From positions 22,642,066 to 22,706,065 of the forward strand of contig OY482847.1 of the NCBI GenBank assembly GCA_960531495.1: DNA of 64,000 nucleotides. Direction: 5' to 3'. A program made the position numbers and the translations under genes. The notes under the pieces were generated by a model. That model was given only the letters and a program-made list of their open reading frames with translations. It was not told where the DNA came from and searched no databases. This DNA is from Zeus faber. Taxonomy: Eukaryota > Chordata > Actinopteri > Zeiformes > Zeidae. This document shows positions 45,260 to 57,660 of the stretch, piece by piece. Numbering within the stretch: the stretch's first letter is position 1; each line of letters begins with the position of its first letter.

Positions 45260-45656
45260 GGGCCCGAATGGCTTAATTAACGTGGTATAGAAGGCTGGTA
45301 AATAACTCACCTCGCCTCACACCGCCAGATTGATTTACACTTTGTTCGAAAAGCAAAACAGGATCGAGACGAGGAGAAGGAGGAGAGGACGTGGTGCGGC
45401 GGCGCCTCGAGGGAGACGGACGGCAGGAGGGAAGGGACAATAATGTCCCGCGGGACGACTGTCCCAAAGACTGAAATTAATCACATCCATTCAGCGTTTC
45501 TAAATGTACCACTTAATGTGGCGGCCGTGTAATTAAATTTCCAGCCCCGTGACCTTGGGAGCATCTCGGCGGATAATAAATGAGACGAGGAGATAATCAA
45601 CTTGGACGCCAGATCTCAGCGGCCGCCGAGCGACACAACAAGGAGCCAAGGTCACC
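45260..45656. promoter_or_regulatory. Non-repetitive block, candidate conserved element
   Basis: 45.47-45.65 kb combines TAATCA, TAATT and ATAAAT homeobox-type words with GC-rich stretches (gcggccgccgag) and no frame of note. No gene is visible. Confidence 0.3.
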
Positions 45657-45975
45657 TGACCGACTGACTGACTGGTTGACTGGCTGCTACATAACTAGTT
45701 AATATATATAACTATAACTAACTGCCTGGCCTTCTGACTGGCTGACTGACTGCCTGACCGACTGACTGACTCACTCACTCACTCACTCACTCACTGCCTG
45801 ACCGACTGATTGGCTGCCTGACTGGCTGCTACATAACTAGTTAATATATATTACCATAACTAACTGCCTGGCCTTCTGACTGCCTGACCGACTGACTGGC
45901 TCCCTGACTAGCTGACTGACAGGCTGCTAGTTAATATATATAACCATAACTAACTGCCTGGCCTTCTGAGCAACT
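45657..45975. repeat. CTGA-rich minisatellite with a larger repeated block
   Basis: CTGA/CTCA/CTGG tetranucleotides surround three copies of a ~50-bp block (ctgctacataactagttaat ... aactaactgcctggccttct) starting at 45684, 45836 and 45924. Spacing is unequal (152 and 88), reflecting gain and loss of CTGA units. The third block lacks ACATAACTAG. Confidence 0.9.
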
Positions 45976-46410
45976 TGCAGACTGGTTAAATGTGAATAAA
46001 CAACTTGGCTGACTGGGTGAGAGGTGTGATGGACTGGTTTAGACGGAATCCGCTGGTTGTCTTGCTTCTGACCTGTTTAAATGAATAGAATGACTCACGG
46101 GTTACGGACAAATGGGCTTCCAGCGTATTAATCCTCCCTCTGATACCACATGTTTATTGTTGAATTCAAAACCATTTAAAAATGTATACAATTCAAGTAA
46201 AAATGTACATAAAATGGTCGAGGAACGTGTCCGAGTCTTGACTGGTCTGAACTGCCTCCATATGAACTCTTGCTTGCTGGAGTGAACTTTTTCCCACTTT
46301 TTTCTACTTTCTCAATTTCCACTTCTGGCGCTGGTCAAACTGGCAGCCTGTTTTAGCAGCTCTTTTAATTTTTATCATCTTTATACTAATTTGTTTGTCA
46401 CAATTGGAAT
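45976..46410. other. No gene seen
   Basis: Unique sequence without recognisable exons or elements. Confidence 0.45.
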
Positions 46411-46570
46411 ATATATATATATATTCTTCTATATTTTATCTATCGATCTATCTATCTATCTATCTATCTATGTTGTTGTTATCTATCTATCCGCCTATCT
46501 GTCTATCTGTCTATCTCTCTATCGGCCTATCCGTCCGTCTGTCTGTCTCTCTGTCTGTCTGTCTGTCTAC
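46411..46570. repeat. (TA)n, (TATC)n and (GTCT)n microsatellites
   Basis: (TA)n near 46411-46425, TATC units at 46438-46496, then TGTC/CGTC units to 46568. Confidence 0.93.
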
Positions 46571-46689
46571 CTTATAGTTGATATACTATTTGAAACAAGC
46601 CACACAGTTGCAGCATGGTCAGCTTCTTCCCGACATACATTATTAATTTGGCATATTTTCATTACATAACGAAATAATCACACTCGACA

Positions 46690-47870
46690 GAGCTTGCCTT
46701 GATATTTTCCTTTGCGGAGTTTGAAGTGAAGTGGCATCTGGGAAGACGGATGAAACCCTGTGTCCCGTTTCCCTCTCGCTGGGTCCGCGCAAGAGTCGGC
46801 GAGTTGCCGGCGAAGAAGCCCGATCTGAGAACCGGAGCCTCTAATCTCCCGTGTCATTGTTCTGATAATGTTGAACGTCATCGTTTGTGAGGTTCAGAGG
46901 AATTACAAGTGGATTTATTCCACTCGTGTGGCAGTGGACCCAGATGCGACGTTCTAACAACAGCAATTCCCATAGTTCTACATACCCCGCTGTAAGGTTA
47001 TCATTTACGTATCGTACGCACTTGTCAATGTTCCCCCGCTTTGGAAGGCTTTTTGGGGGCGTTTTAGTCAAATGGCTTGTGAGCAAATATCACAGTGGGT
47101 CGAGACGTAATGGAGGTAATACGTGTCACGTTGAGGGAGAGCTCTCATCGCGGGCCGGGACGAGGAAAATGTCATCAGCGCTGACGTGTCAGCCCATCCA
47201 TCTTTATCTAAACCCATCTCAATCCACAGGCTCATTTTTCACAGCCCCCCTCCCCGAGCCTCCCCTTCCAACGCGGGCTCAGGAGAGTCATTAATACACT
47301 CGGGGACTCGTGGCGTCTCAGTGAGTGGGAACATGACGGATTAACCCTCGGGGCGGGACTCTCACCCGCCGCACACATTAGACCGCGCCCGGCCGGGTTC
47401 ACCGTTAATTCTGCTGCGCCTCCTCCTGATTTAACAATGTGTTACCTCACCCTCGCCCCAAAAACGCGTTTAGCCACATTGGGAAAAAAGCCAGAGGCGG
47501 AAAATCCAGGAAGCCCGGGTCCGGGAAAAAAAACAAGCCCTGCACTGATCCAGTGATTCATTACTTGGACCTCTGGGTTGTCTCTCAGTAAAAAAAAAGA
47601 CTCAGACAGCCGGAGCGGAGTTTGATTTCCTGAACCCGGATTTTCCACCTCTGGATAAAGCCGAAACATATAATTCGTCATGAAGACCTTCTCCGGCTGA
47701 CAACAGCATCGGAAAAAGGGGAAGACGGGCGGTGGAAAAGCGTCTTTAGAGAGACCTCCCTCTCTCCTTTGGCCTGCAGGCCGACCGGAGAGTTTGAGAG
47801 TTTGATCGCAGTTTCCCGCGAAATGATTTCTGGGGGGAATTACAGCCGACAGCGGCCGCTCTGATTGTTG
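46690..47870. promoter_or_regulatory. GC-rich non-repetitive block, candidate regulatory DNA
   Basis: About 1.2 kb with few simple repeats. It has CpG-rich patches (47120-47420, 47440-47860) and words such as aattaca, ttaatac and gattaac. Frames of 135 and 180 codons on opposite strands overlap and lack domains, which suggests base composition rather than coding. It is a candidate for conserved non-coding sequence. Confidence 0.3.
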
Positions 47871-48123
47871 TGCCCGCTGATGGATGGAGGACGGCGCGAC
47901 AAACAATCCATTCACTAACTGGCGACTACACACTAATCTGCTCGTTTCCCGTCTTAACCGGAATGCCAATATTGTATCGAGCAAATGTCAGCGTGTCTGG
48001 CACGGACCTCCGGTCGGCGGTCTCGGTCCTCCACTCCCGAGGCCCCGCAAAGACGACTCGCTTAACACGCATGCGCACCCCTTCTTTCTCCATCCCTCTC
48101 ATTTTCTGCGCCCTCTCTTTGTC

Positions 48124-48222
48124 TCACACACACACACACACGCACACACGCACACACGCACACACGCAGACACACGCACACACACACACACATACACACA
48201 CACGCACACACGCACACACACA
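48124..48222. repeat. (CA)n/(CACACG)n microsatellite
   Basis: About 100 bp of CA units with frequent CG variants. Confidence 0.95.
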
Positions 48223-48893
<671 letters not shown>

Positions 48894-49600
48894 CGAGTTT
48901 ATAATAATATAAAATAATAATATATATAATAACATATAATATAATAAAATAATGATTTCATCATTACGTTTTCAAGCATTTAAGTGTTCCTTATTCAAAT
49001 TAAAAGAACATTCAGAAATTCATTACTCAGACTCTCTGAGTATTGAATATAGTTGTCTCACTGGAGGGGTATATTGGATTCGATTTGATGATACATCCTC
49101 TCCATTAAAAGCAACACTGCATTCATTTTGGGAGGAAAAGCAGAATTCCATTGAAAATGGTGTTTTTTCCAGTTTGGAGAGCGGGACATTATAAATGTTT
49201 GATGTCCTACATTTGACAGATGTAAATAATGGTATTTGCACGTTTAAAGTGACTCCAATGTTTTGGATAAACTCTACTTCACTATTTACCTTCAGCAGAA
49301 ACAAACTATAAATTCGGGGGCACGTGGAGAAGTGGCACTCACTCTCTCATCCACGAGGACACAGTTTAATTCAGATGTATTTACCGCAGAAAAACCTGTA
49401 GCGCTGGGTGCTCGTTTGCGTTGATGTATCGGTTGATTGTTTTTATTTGTAATACAACAGCCTTGGAGCCTTTAAAATAAAATCAGCTGTCCATCATGTT
49501 TAAATAGTGAATTATATAGATAATTAAAATAGTGTGAGACGGTCATGACAGGATATCTCTTTATTCACCAAGGTGTGCTCTTTGTGGCTTCGGGACTGTA
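48894..49600. other. No gene seen
   Basis: AT-rich. Opposed plus/minus frames of 80-93 codons at 49.0-49.3 kb have no domain and no splice context. Confidence 0.4.
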
Positions 49601-50230
49601 AGATGAATGGAGGCCTCTCTGCTCCAGTTGTGCTTTGCTGCTTGGACAGAGCAGGGGCCAGACCCCCCCACCCCCCGCCCCCGCCCCCCGGCTCCCAAGG
49701 CCCTCTGCCTGCCCTTATTTAACAACCATGGGGTCCTATTCAGGCGGTCCCATCGCCCCCGAACATATTAGAGCTGGTAATCATGGCGGATTGTCTCCTG
49801 TAGCCTAACCTTCTAAGACCATTTGAATGGTTTGATCCCTCCGGGACACCCCACCCCCACCGCGCGCCCCCCCTTCAGTGCCTTAACTCCGGCCTTCCTT
49901 CCTTCCTTCCTTCCCAGCAGCCCCTCACTCTGCGTCCCTGGTCCGGACCCTCTCGCGGCTCTGCATAATCTCACTCCGTCCCCTCCCTTTTTCCTCCCCC
50001 TTCCCCCGACTCTGGGGGGACACACACCTCGCCCACCGCAGGAGCCACTTTATTTGCAGCCCTTGTCTTTTGACAGTTAAAGAAGTGACAAATTGCCATT
50101 ATTATGAAAAGAAGGTTACTTTTATACATGGTTCCAGGCATTGAGGAGGCCCGCCGGCAGCTTCATCATTGTCAGGGAAACTAATGATAAGATATCATAA
50201 GACACAGGACAAGCATGCAAGATGGAGTGG
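49601..50230. promoter_or_regulatory. Candidate conserved non-coding element cluster
   Basis: Non-repetitive DNA apart from C-runs and (TTCC)n at 49896-49914. 50040-50200 is especially enhancer-like: TGACAG (MEIS/PKNOX type) at 50074-50079, tgacaaattg at 50086-50095, tcatcattg and actaatgataag. No coding frame is recognised. The role is inferred from motif density and lack of repeats. Confidence 0.35.
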
Positions 50231-50966
50231 CCCCCCGCACGCCTTCATCAGCCGCTGTCTTCCTCCGCTCCGCATCCATCTTGATTCTGCATGGACTTGC
50301 ACTTATTCTGCTTTGCGCCACCAGAAACCCGCCTCAAAACACGCCGCTCGTGTGGATGTTACTTTGTAGATTTATAAGGGGGAAGACTCCCCATCACAGA
50401 TTGCAGCTTTCGAGTTATGAAAAATAATGACAAAAGTGTCATTTTTGCATAACTGGGTTTGGCGGCGGAGAGGCTGATGTGCGTGCTGCTGCATGCCTTA
50501 ACTCTGATGGATTGACAAGCGTGGACAATGGTGTTTAGGAACTTCCTGCGACTCACTTTAAGTAACTTCAATATTTAATCAAACAAGTCAGTGTAAACAA
50601 ATAAATGACATTTATTTTCCCACGCAGCAATAGTGTTATCAGAATTATTTTGAAACATACTGAGGTTGTACCGGTAAGATTTCCGCAGGTTCAAACCACA
50701 ACAAAACTGGGGGAAAAGGTCTTGGGGAGGTCCTCCCCAAACAGCAAATAAGACAGCTTCTATCAAACTCTTTTCTGTCCTTGTCTTTCAAAAATACCAA
50801 TATATTTGTACATACGCCTTTCCTCCCTTTCTTTCTCTGCCCCCACAACCTTTGTTTTATCTTTCTCCTTCCTCTGCCAAGCTCCCTTATCTACAATGAA
50901 GGTAAGGTAATCTCTCTCACTCTCTCTCTCTCTCATCTAACATTACCTGTTGCTAACACAAACACT
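50231..50966. other. No gene seen
   Basis: Unique sequence with short frames, and (CTCT)n at 50913-50935. Confidence 0.45.
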
Positions 50967-51040
<74 letters not shown>

Positions 51041-51307
51041 TGTGTGTGTGTGTGTGTGTCTGTGTGTCTGTGTATATGTGCGTGTGTTGGAGACTGGTTT
51101 GTAAACTATATGGAGGGATTGTGCATGTGCGTGCGTACACGCCTGTGTGTGTGTGTTTGCGTGTGTGCGTGTGCTTGTGTGTTTGCGTGTGTGTGTTTGT
51201 GTGTGTCTGTGCGTGTTTGTGTGTGTGTGTTTGCGTGTGTCTGTGCGTGTGCGTGTGCGTGTGTGTGTGCGTGTGTGCGCGCGCGCGTGCGTGTGTGTTT
51301 GTGTGCG

Positions 51308-51362
<55 letters not shown>

Positions 51363-51540
51363 ATTGGTGGGGAAGTTTCTCCCTGTGTTCCGGGGACGGG
51401 ACAGTGACTCTTACTGTAGTGGTTTGCCGTGTATATGAGGATGAGGAAGGATGGTTCAAAGATAAATCCACAAACGTGTGCATGTGCATGTGCATGTGCA
51501 TGTGCATGTGTGTGTGCATGTGTGTGTGTGTGAGAGAGAG
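50967..51540. repeat. Long TG-rich microsatellite complex with (TGCATG)n
   Basis: (TG)n at 50967-51068, TGTGCG/TGTGTT variants at 51140-51312, (TG)n at 51314-51359 and (GCATGT)n at 51478-51514. Frames of up to 191 codons (Cys-Val repeats) are repeat artefacts. Confidence 0.96.
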
Positions 51541-51722
51541 ACGCTAATAGCGTAGAGTCTCCTCAAGGACAGGTCACTCAGGGAGACCAAACAACATCCC
51601 CTCTTCGTCCGTCTGGCTCGCTGGCCCTAAATGTGTCGCGCTCCACAAGACTGGGTCTGTCTGCTGCAGACCTGCTGGTGCACGACAAAATAAGACCACA
51701 GACATGGCCGCCCCGGGGCCTC

Positions 51723-51790
51723 AGAGAGAGAGAGAGAGAGAGACAGAGAGAGAGAGACAGCGAGAGAAAGATAGAGACAGAGAGAGAGGG
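51723..51790. repeat. (GA)n microsatellite
   Basis: GA units with CAGA and AAGATA interruptions, immediately 5' of the candidate exon at 51801. Confidence 0.9.
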
Positions 51791-51800
51791 GATAACGAGG

Positions 51801-51872
51801 ATGATGAAACTGTGCTTAATTTGGCTGCCTCGCAGGCACGTCCAGCACCTGTTCTTTATGGTGCTGCTGATG
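51801..51872 (+). CDS. Candidate first coding exon of a membrane protein, unidentified
   Basis: An ATG pair at 51801 opens 24 codons (MMKLCLIWLPRR, then HVQHLFFMVLLM) that end exactly at a strong donor, atg|gtgagt, in phase 0. The peptide has a short cytoplasm-type basic segment (Arg11, Arg12) followed by a hydrophobic run, the layout of a type II signal anchor as in Golgi glycosyl- or sulfotransferases. Read without splicing, the frame adds VSVFIFILLISAN and stops. I do not recognise the protein. No partner exon is identified to the right, and the (GA)n just upstream would be 5' untranslated. It could equally be chance in a regulatory element. Confidence 0.25.
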
Positions 51873-53265
51873 GTGAGTGTATTCATCTTCATCCTGCTGA
51901 TTAGTGCAAACTAATTATTCATTTGGGTTGAGGGGGATTAGCTCTCACCGAGGGAGCATCGTGGAGCTGCCCGGCACTAACTATCTGCTCACAAACCACT
52001 AAATGGTCTTCTACTGTTTGATACTGGGAGCCGTCCGGTACGACGACGGTCTTTTATTCTACTGACACTGAAAATGGAACCCTTAAAGGAACAGCCCTGT
52101 TTTAGTAGTTGTAGTTAGTTGTTGTCGCGGCCAGAAACTTGACTCAAATCTGTAGAAGAAGTTATTCAGCCCGTCCTAGAAAAGAGTGAATAGAGTGAGA
52201 ATAGAGTGTTAAGCATGGTTCAATTATTCCCATCCATAGTCAAGTCATGGAGTGTGTAGCTGAGTTTAATTCCACCCTTTCTTTTCCATCCTGCATGCCC
52301 CAACTTCAGTGGAGGCAATGGGGGGGACAAATAAAGATTCTGTCTGATACCTGCAGTGAGTTTTTGCAGGAACGCAGACTGTGGATTTGTCCCCCATTAC
52401 TTGAATTGAACTCGTGATGGAGGGATGGAGCCGCGTGTCCAGTTTGGAGAAAAAGGCGGAACTGCTGTGAGAAGGAAACCTACCTAGGTGCTACATGAGG
52501 GGTGATTAAAAAAAGGGGATGAACTTAAAAAAAACCAAAAAAAAAAACAAGCTATTCCTTTAACCCGAGTTTGGTTCCAACCTTCACACAGCCAAAGGCA
52601 ACTACACCCAAATTTTGGCCCCATCTTACTGCCGTTCGTTGCCCATTAAGTTACACACAACCGTGGAACTGAATGCCGGTTACCGTAACTTTGAATTTAC
52701 AAAGGAAAAAAAAAAAAATCAAGAGCCAAGATTGATAAAGTATTTGTACTGTTCTAGTGTGATTGGAAGGGATCCGGCCAGCGCTGACAAAAAACAACAC
52801 GCGGCTCGTTTCATCTCTTTAGAGTCGGCTTTCTCTGTTGATGGATTAGAGAACAAGATTGTTTTCCGTGCCTTGCCGCGGCCGCCGTTTGTACGACTCA
52901 AGTTTTCCTTTCCATTTAATTGAAAAACAATCTATTGGTTAAGCCTTAGCAAAATACACTCTGCACCAGTGTGTGATGGGCTCCGCAGCGCAGCCCCCAG
53001 GTTCCTAAACCCCGGTGTCTGGTAGCGGCATGCCACGTGTTTGTAAAGGATTTTCATTTAATTACAGCGGGAGAGATCGAGCATCCAGACAGAGCAGTAG
53101 TGCTTTTAAATCACAGTTAATATCAAAACAAATGCCAATAAGCAATGCTAATCTTTTAATAATTGAATTGTTATTCACTAGTAGCTTTTTATTTGCTTGT
53201 TTTTTTTTTGTGTGTTTTTTTTTTTAACAATGAGGGAAACAAAGTCTGGCACGCAGAGCGGCAAA
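51873..53265. other. No gene seen; enhancer-like patch at the left end
   Basis: 51.89-52.02 kb has homeobox-type words (gattagtgcaaactaattat, ttcatttggg) in non-repetitive DNA. 52.5-52.75 kb has A-runs and T-runs lie at 53199-53225. No exon is recognised. Confidence 0.4.
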
Positions 53266-53267
53266 TA

Positions 53268-54478
53268 TACATTTACTTAGAACTTTATGAGGGACACCTG
53301 TACACCTACTTGTTCATGCAATATTAATCTAATCAGCCAAGCATGTGGTAGCAGTGCAATGTATAAAATCATGCAGATGCGGGTCAGCAGCTTCAGTTAA
53401 TGTTCACATCAACCATCAGAATGGGGTAAAAATGTTATCTCAGTGTTTTCGACCGTGGCATGATTTTTGGTGCCAGACGGGCTGGTTGGAGTATTTCTGT
53501 AACTGCTGATCCCCTGGGGTTTTCACGCAGCACAGTCTCTACAGTTTACTCAGAATGGTGCAGTACAACAAAAAACATCCAGTGAGCGGCAGTTCTGCGG
53601 ACGGAAACGCCTTGTTGATGAGAGAGGTCAACGGAGAATGGCCAGACTGGTTCAAACCGCCAGTCTACCAGTCTACCGCCAGGTAACTCAGATAAACAGC
53701 AGACAAACATCTCAGAATGCACCACACGTCGAACCTTGAGGCGGATGGGCTACTACAGCAGGAGACCACGTCGGGTTCCACTTCCGTCAGCCAAGAACAG
53801 AAAGATGAGGCTGCTGTGAGCACAGGTTCACCAAAACTAGACAGTTGAAGACTGGAAAAAGGTAGCCTGGTCTGATGAATCTCCATTTCTGCTGAGGCAC
53901 ACCGATGGCAGGGTCGGAATTCGGCGCCAACAGCATGAATCCATGGACCCAACCTGCCTTGTGTCAACAGTCCAGGCTGGTGGCGGTGGTGTAATGGTGT
54001 GGGGAATTTTTTCTTTCCACACTTTGGGCCCGTTAATACCACTCAATCATCGCTTGAATGCCGCAGCCTATTTGAGTTTTGTTGCTGACCATGTGCATTG
54101 CTTCATGACCACAATTTACCAATCTTCTAATGGATACTTCCAGCATGATAATGCATTCACACAAAGCAAAGCAAAAGTCGTCTTAAACTGGTTTCATGAA
54201 CACAACAATGAGTTCAATGTTCTTCAGTGTCGTTCCCCAGTCACAGGATCTGAATCCAACAGAACACCCTTGGGATTTCGTTGGAAAGTCGCAACATGAA
54301 TGTGCAGCTGACAACTCTGCAGGAATTGCGTGATACAATCATGTTGACATGGACCAGAATCTCAAAGGAATGTTTCCCACATCTTGTGGAATTCATGCCA
54401 AGAAGAATTTAGGTTGTTTAAGAGCAAAGGGAGGCCCTACCCAGTATAGTGTTCCTAATAAAGTGCCCAGTGAGTGTA
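53268..54478 (+). mobile_element. Tc1-like transposon, decayed, about 1.2 kb
   Basis: The left end (acttagaactttatgaggg, then acacctgta) pairs with the complement of the right end (tacactcactgggcacttta, then ttaggaacac). TA dinucleotides flank both sides (53266-53267, 54479-54480). The interior matches a fish Tc1-like transposase gene over its whole length, with many point changes and small deletions. It is older than the copy at 12951-14554. Confidence 0.85.
53425..54440 (+). pseudogene. Tc1-like transposase, multiply frameshifted
   Basis: Recognisable pieces in changing frames include CGRKRLVDERGQRRMARLVQ (DNA-binding side). 53943-54299 reads MDPTCLVSTVQAGGGGVMVW, and then FQHDNA with the second catalytic Asp. 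The frame is lost just after FNVLQC, and the SPDLNPIE-type acidic block is out of frame (about 54235-54275). 54349-54450 reads as the C-terminal end in another frame. A 30-base-scale deletion after the ARLVQ block and many stops exclude function. Confidence 0.82.
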
Positions 54479-55095
<617 letters not shown>

Positions 55096-55096
<1 letters not shown>

Positions 55097-56260
55097 AAAT
55101 ATGCACACATTGCGATTGTATTATCGACACCCAGGCTCTTAAATTGCCGTTGTTTTTTTTATCCAAAGTGGGTAAGTACTTGAAGTGTTGCTCGGAATGT
55201 TCATTTTCCCGTGGTCCAATTCAACACAAATTGCGGTACTTACTTAATCTCCATGCGAAAAGAACCGCAACATAGGTGTACATGTATATCTAATTGGGAG
55301 ATAAACATCATTATAATTTCGAAGGAGGACACCCCTGCTGCCACAATAATGAATGAAATTGAACTAAATTGAACTAAAATAAAAATTCCTACTTATTCTT
55401 ACTTACTTGGGCTCTACCTCCTCAATCAAATTTGAGGCTAGAGCCGGTGCTCGCAGGTAGTGCATTCTAATAATCAAAAGAAAATGTGCGCACCGCAAAA
55501 AAATACCCAAAATTCACTCCAAATAATCTTTTTTTTCGGGCCCCTGTCGGTCACAGGCCCTTAGAATCAACCTAACCCCCCCCCATATGGCACCACAGGT
55601 TGCTAAAAAAGTTGCCAAAAAGAGTCGAAAAGGTTAAATAGCAGGTTTCAAAAAGGATAGTAGGGTTACAGTAGATCAATCTAAGATATTGATTATGGCC
55701 TCTTTTTGTGTATTAGAGAAGAAACCATGTATTATTATTTTGAGATTTTGTGAGGAAAAACATTTGAAAATGTAATAGGTCACATTTTTAATAGGCCACA
55801 TTTTTTCTCTAATTCAAGAGAAATGGGCCCCGGTCTGCCTCTTTCATTCTTTCATCCTCTGTCTTATTTCATATGGCAGTGGCTGGTCCTTGCACTGAAC
55901 ACAGACTGGAGTTGACTCACTCAGGATTTATCACCGGTCAGCACTGTGGTGCTGACCGGTGCTCAAAACGTATTTTCCCTGTAGGAAGAACTAGACTGGA
56001 CGCACGCGGCCGTCGCTAGACATATACCAGATATATCAACACGTGTCCGAACATTCTGTGGGCCCGAGCCCAAATCCCCGCTCGATCAGCACTACCGTCC
56101 TCTCTCTTCTCCCGCTCCTGTCGCCCAATCCTCAGTGGCATCGCAAAGAACAGATTCGTGCTGCGAATTAAACCTACAGGAAATCCCTCCAGCGCCGCAG
56201 TTTTTTTCTTTTTTTTTTTGTTCTGACAGAAAAATGGAATAACAGGTTTCCTAAAGGTCA
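55096..56260. other. No gene seen; repeat-like patches
   Basis: 55.39-55.62 kb has 'cctcaatcaaatttgaggct' (an inverted repeat) and C-runs resembling fish repeat edges. A perfect-looking inverted pair 'caccggtcagca'/'tgctgaccggtg' lies at 55933-55962. Confidence 0.4.
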
Positions 56261-56760
56261 AGATTTGCTGTGGCGAGGCCTCAGCTCAAACATAAATGCT
56301 CGGTAATACCGGCGGCGGTGATTGCTTTGCTCTCCAGACGCTGTCAATTCTTTTTGTGGGGAGGTGGAGGCGAGCGTGGACCGGTATTAAGTCGGCGGCG
56401 CGTCGAGGGTCCTCGTCGACGCCCGAGTCTTCCCTTCCCAGACGCTCCTAAAGCCCCGGTCTATTATCGGCCCGGCCCAGAGGACCCGTGGCAGCGGCTT
56501 AGGGCGATGGTGGAAAATAATAGCACATTAGATTACTTAATGTTCCTGATACACAGGACGCCGCTTTGCCAATTCTCCTGTGATCTGCACGCGTTTTAGT
56601 TTTCTTCCCGTTTCCACCTTTCTCCGTCGTTCCCCCCTCCATCTCCAGCTCCATCTCCGCGGCCCCGAGCTCCACCGCGGGCCCCGCTGTCGTCTCCCCG
56701 AGCCCGAGGCTCCCGGCCCCGGGCCCGGCGGCATTAATCACAGCAGCCTCGTGTGTGTGT
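56261..56760. promoter_or_regulatory. CpG-rich non-repetitive block
   Basis: GC- and CpG-rich (gtcggcggcgcgtcgagggt) with 'gattacttaatgttc', 'taataccgg' and 'ggcattaatcac' words at its edges. Overlapping frames on both strands lack domains. It is a candidate enhancer or promoter of an unseen transcript. Confidence 0.3.
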
Positions 56761-57110
56761 GTGCGGTGGGAGGCGGGAGAGACAAGCAGAGAAGGAACTC
56801 ATTAGAGAGGATAAATGTGCTGTGTTTATGCCTCTGTTACGTGGTAAGAAAGACTGGATTTTGTCTGAGATGAAAAGAAATAATGGTCTTTACATAACAG
56901 AGTCAGTTTGTGTGTTTATCAGCGCAGAGAAGGGAGGCGAGCAGTGTTTTTTTTGTTGCCGTTTTATTATTGCACTTTAAGTACTCTGCTTTACCCGCGC
57001 TGTGCCTACTACGAATGTGGTGCAATATCAGTTCCATGCTCTACCTACACAGTACGGGTTCTAGTATTCTAGTTGTTGTGCTGCCAATATGCTGTACATA
57101 TTCAAGATAG

Positions 57111-57660
57111 GCAAGTTTATTTGTGTAACACGTTTAATACAAAAGAGCATTTCAAGGCATTAAAATACATTAAAGCCAAGAAGAATACAATTATTTAAAA
57201 AAATATTGCGAATAAGGTAATGAAATCACAGGGATAACAGGTTAAAGAGCAAAAAGGCCAACACACTAAAACATGGCAGGACTCAAAGCAGCACCCATTT
57301 GGGTCATCGGGACAAAAGTAGGGATAAAAATAGAAGCATCAAATGAAAGAGAGATGGATGGTTATTGTGGACACTGGAAAGCAGTTGCAAATATAAACGT
57401 TTCGAGCCGGGATTTCAACATAGGAAGCATAAGGGGCTAATGTCGCTTTTCTCAACTGTTTGTTGCTGTCGATATGTGACTTGAGTACCAAAAAAAATTG
57501 AAATATGCAACATGGTTAGGTTCAGACTGTTATCAGCAGGGTAAGACAAAAAATTATAATTAAAAAACAATAACTGCAGTTTTGTACCAATTACTGGCAA
57601 CAGGTGACAAGCTATGACATCTGGTAGAACTTTACATTAACACACACACTGTTTGTGAGG
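57111..57660 (-). repeat. Interspersed retroelement 3'-end fragment
   Basis: 'gcaagtttatttgtgtaaca' with 'catttcaaggcattaaaata' is the common fish retroelement end also seen at 43705 and 59144. The following 500 bases ('catggttaggttcagactgt', 'taattaaaaaacaataac') read as its upstream part. The right border is uncertain. Confidence 0.5.

Noticed and set aside
50972-51547. 191-codon and overlapping frames rich in Cys-Val or His-Thr
   Set aside because: They are translations of (TG)n/(CA)n microsatellites, open in several frames on both strands.
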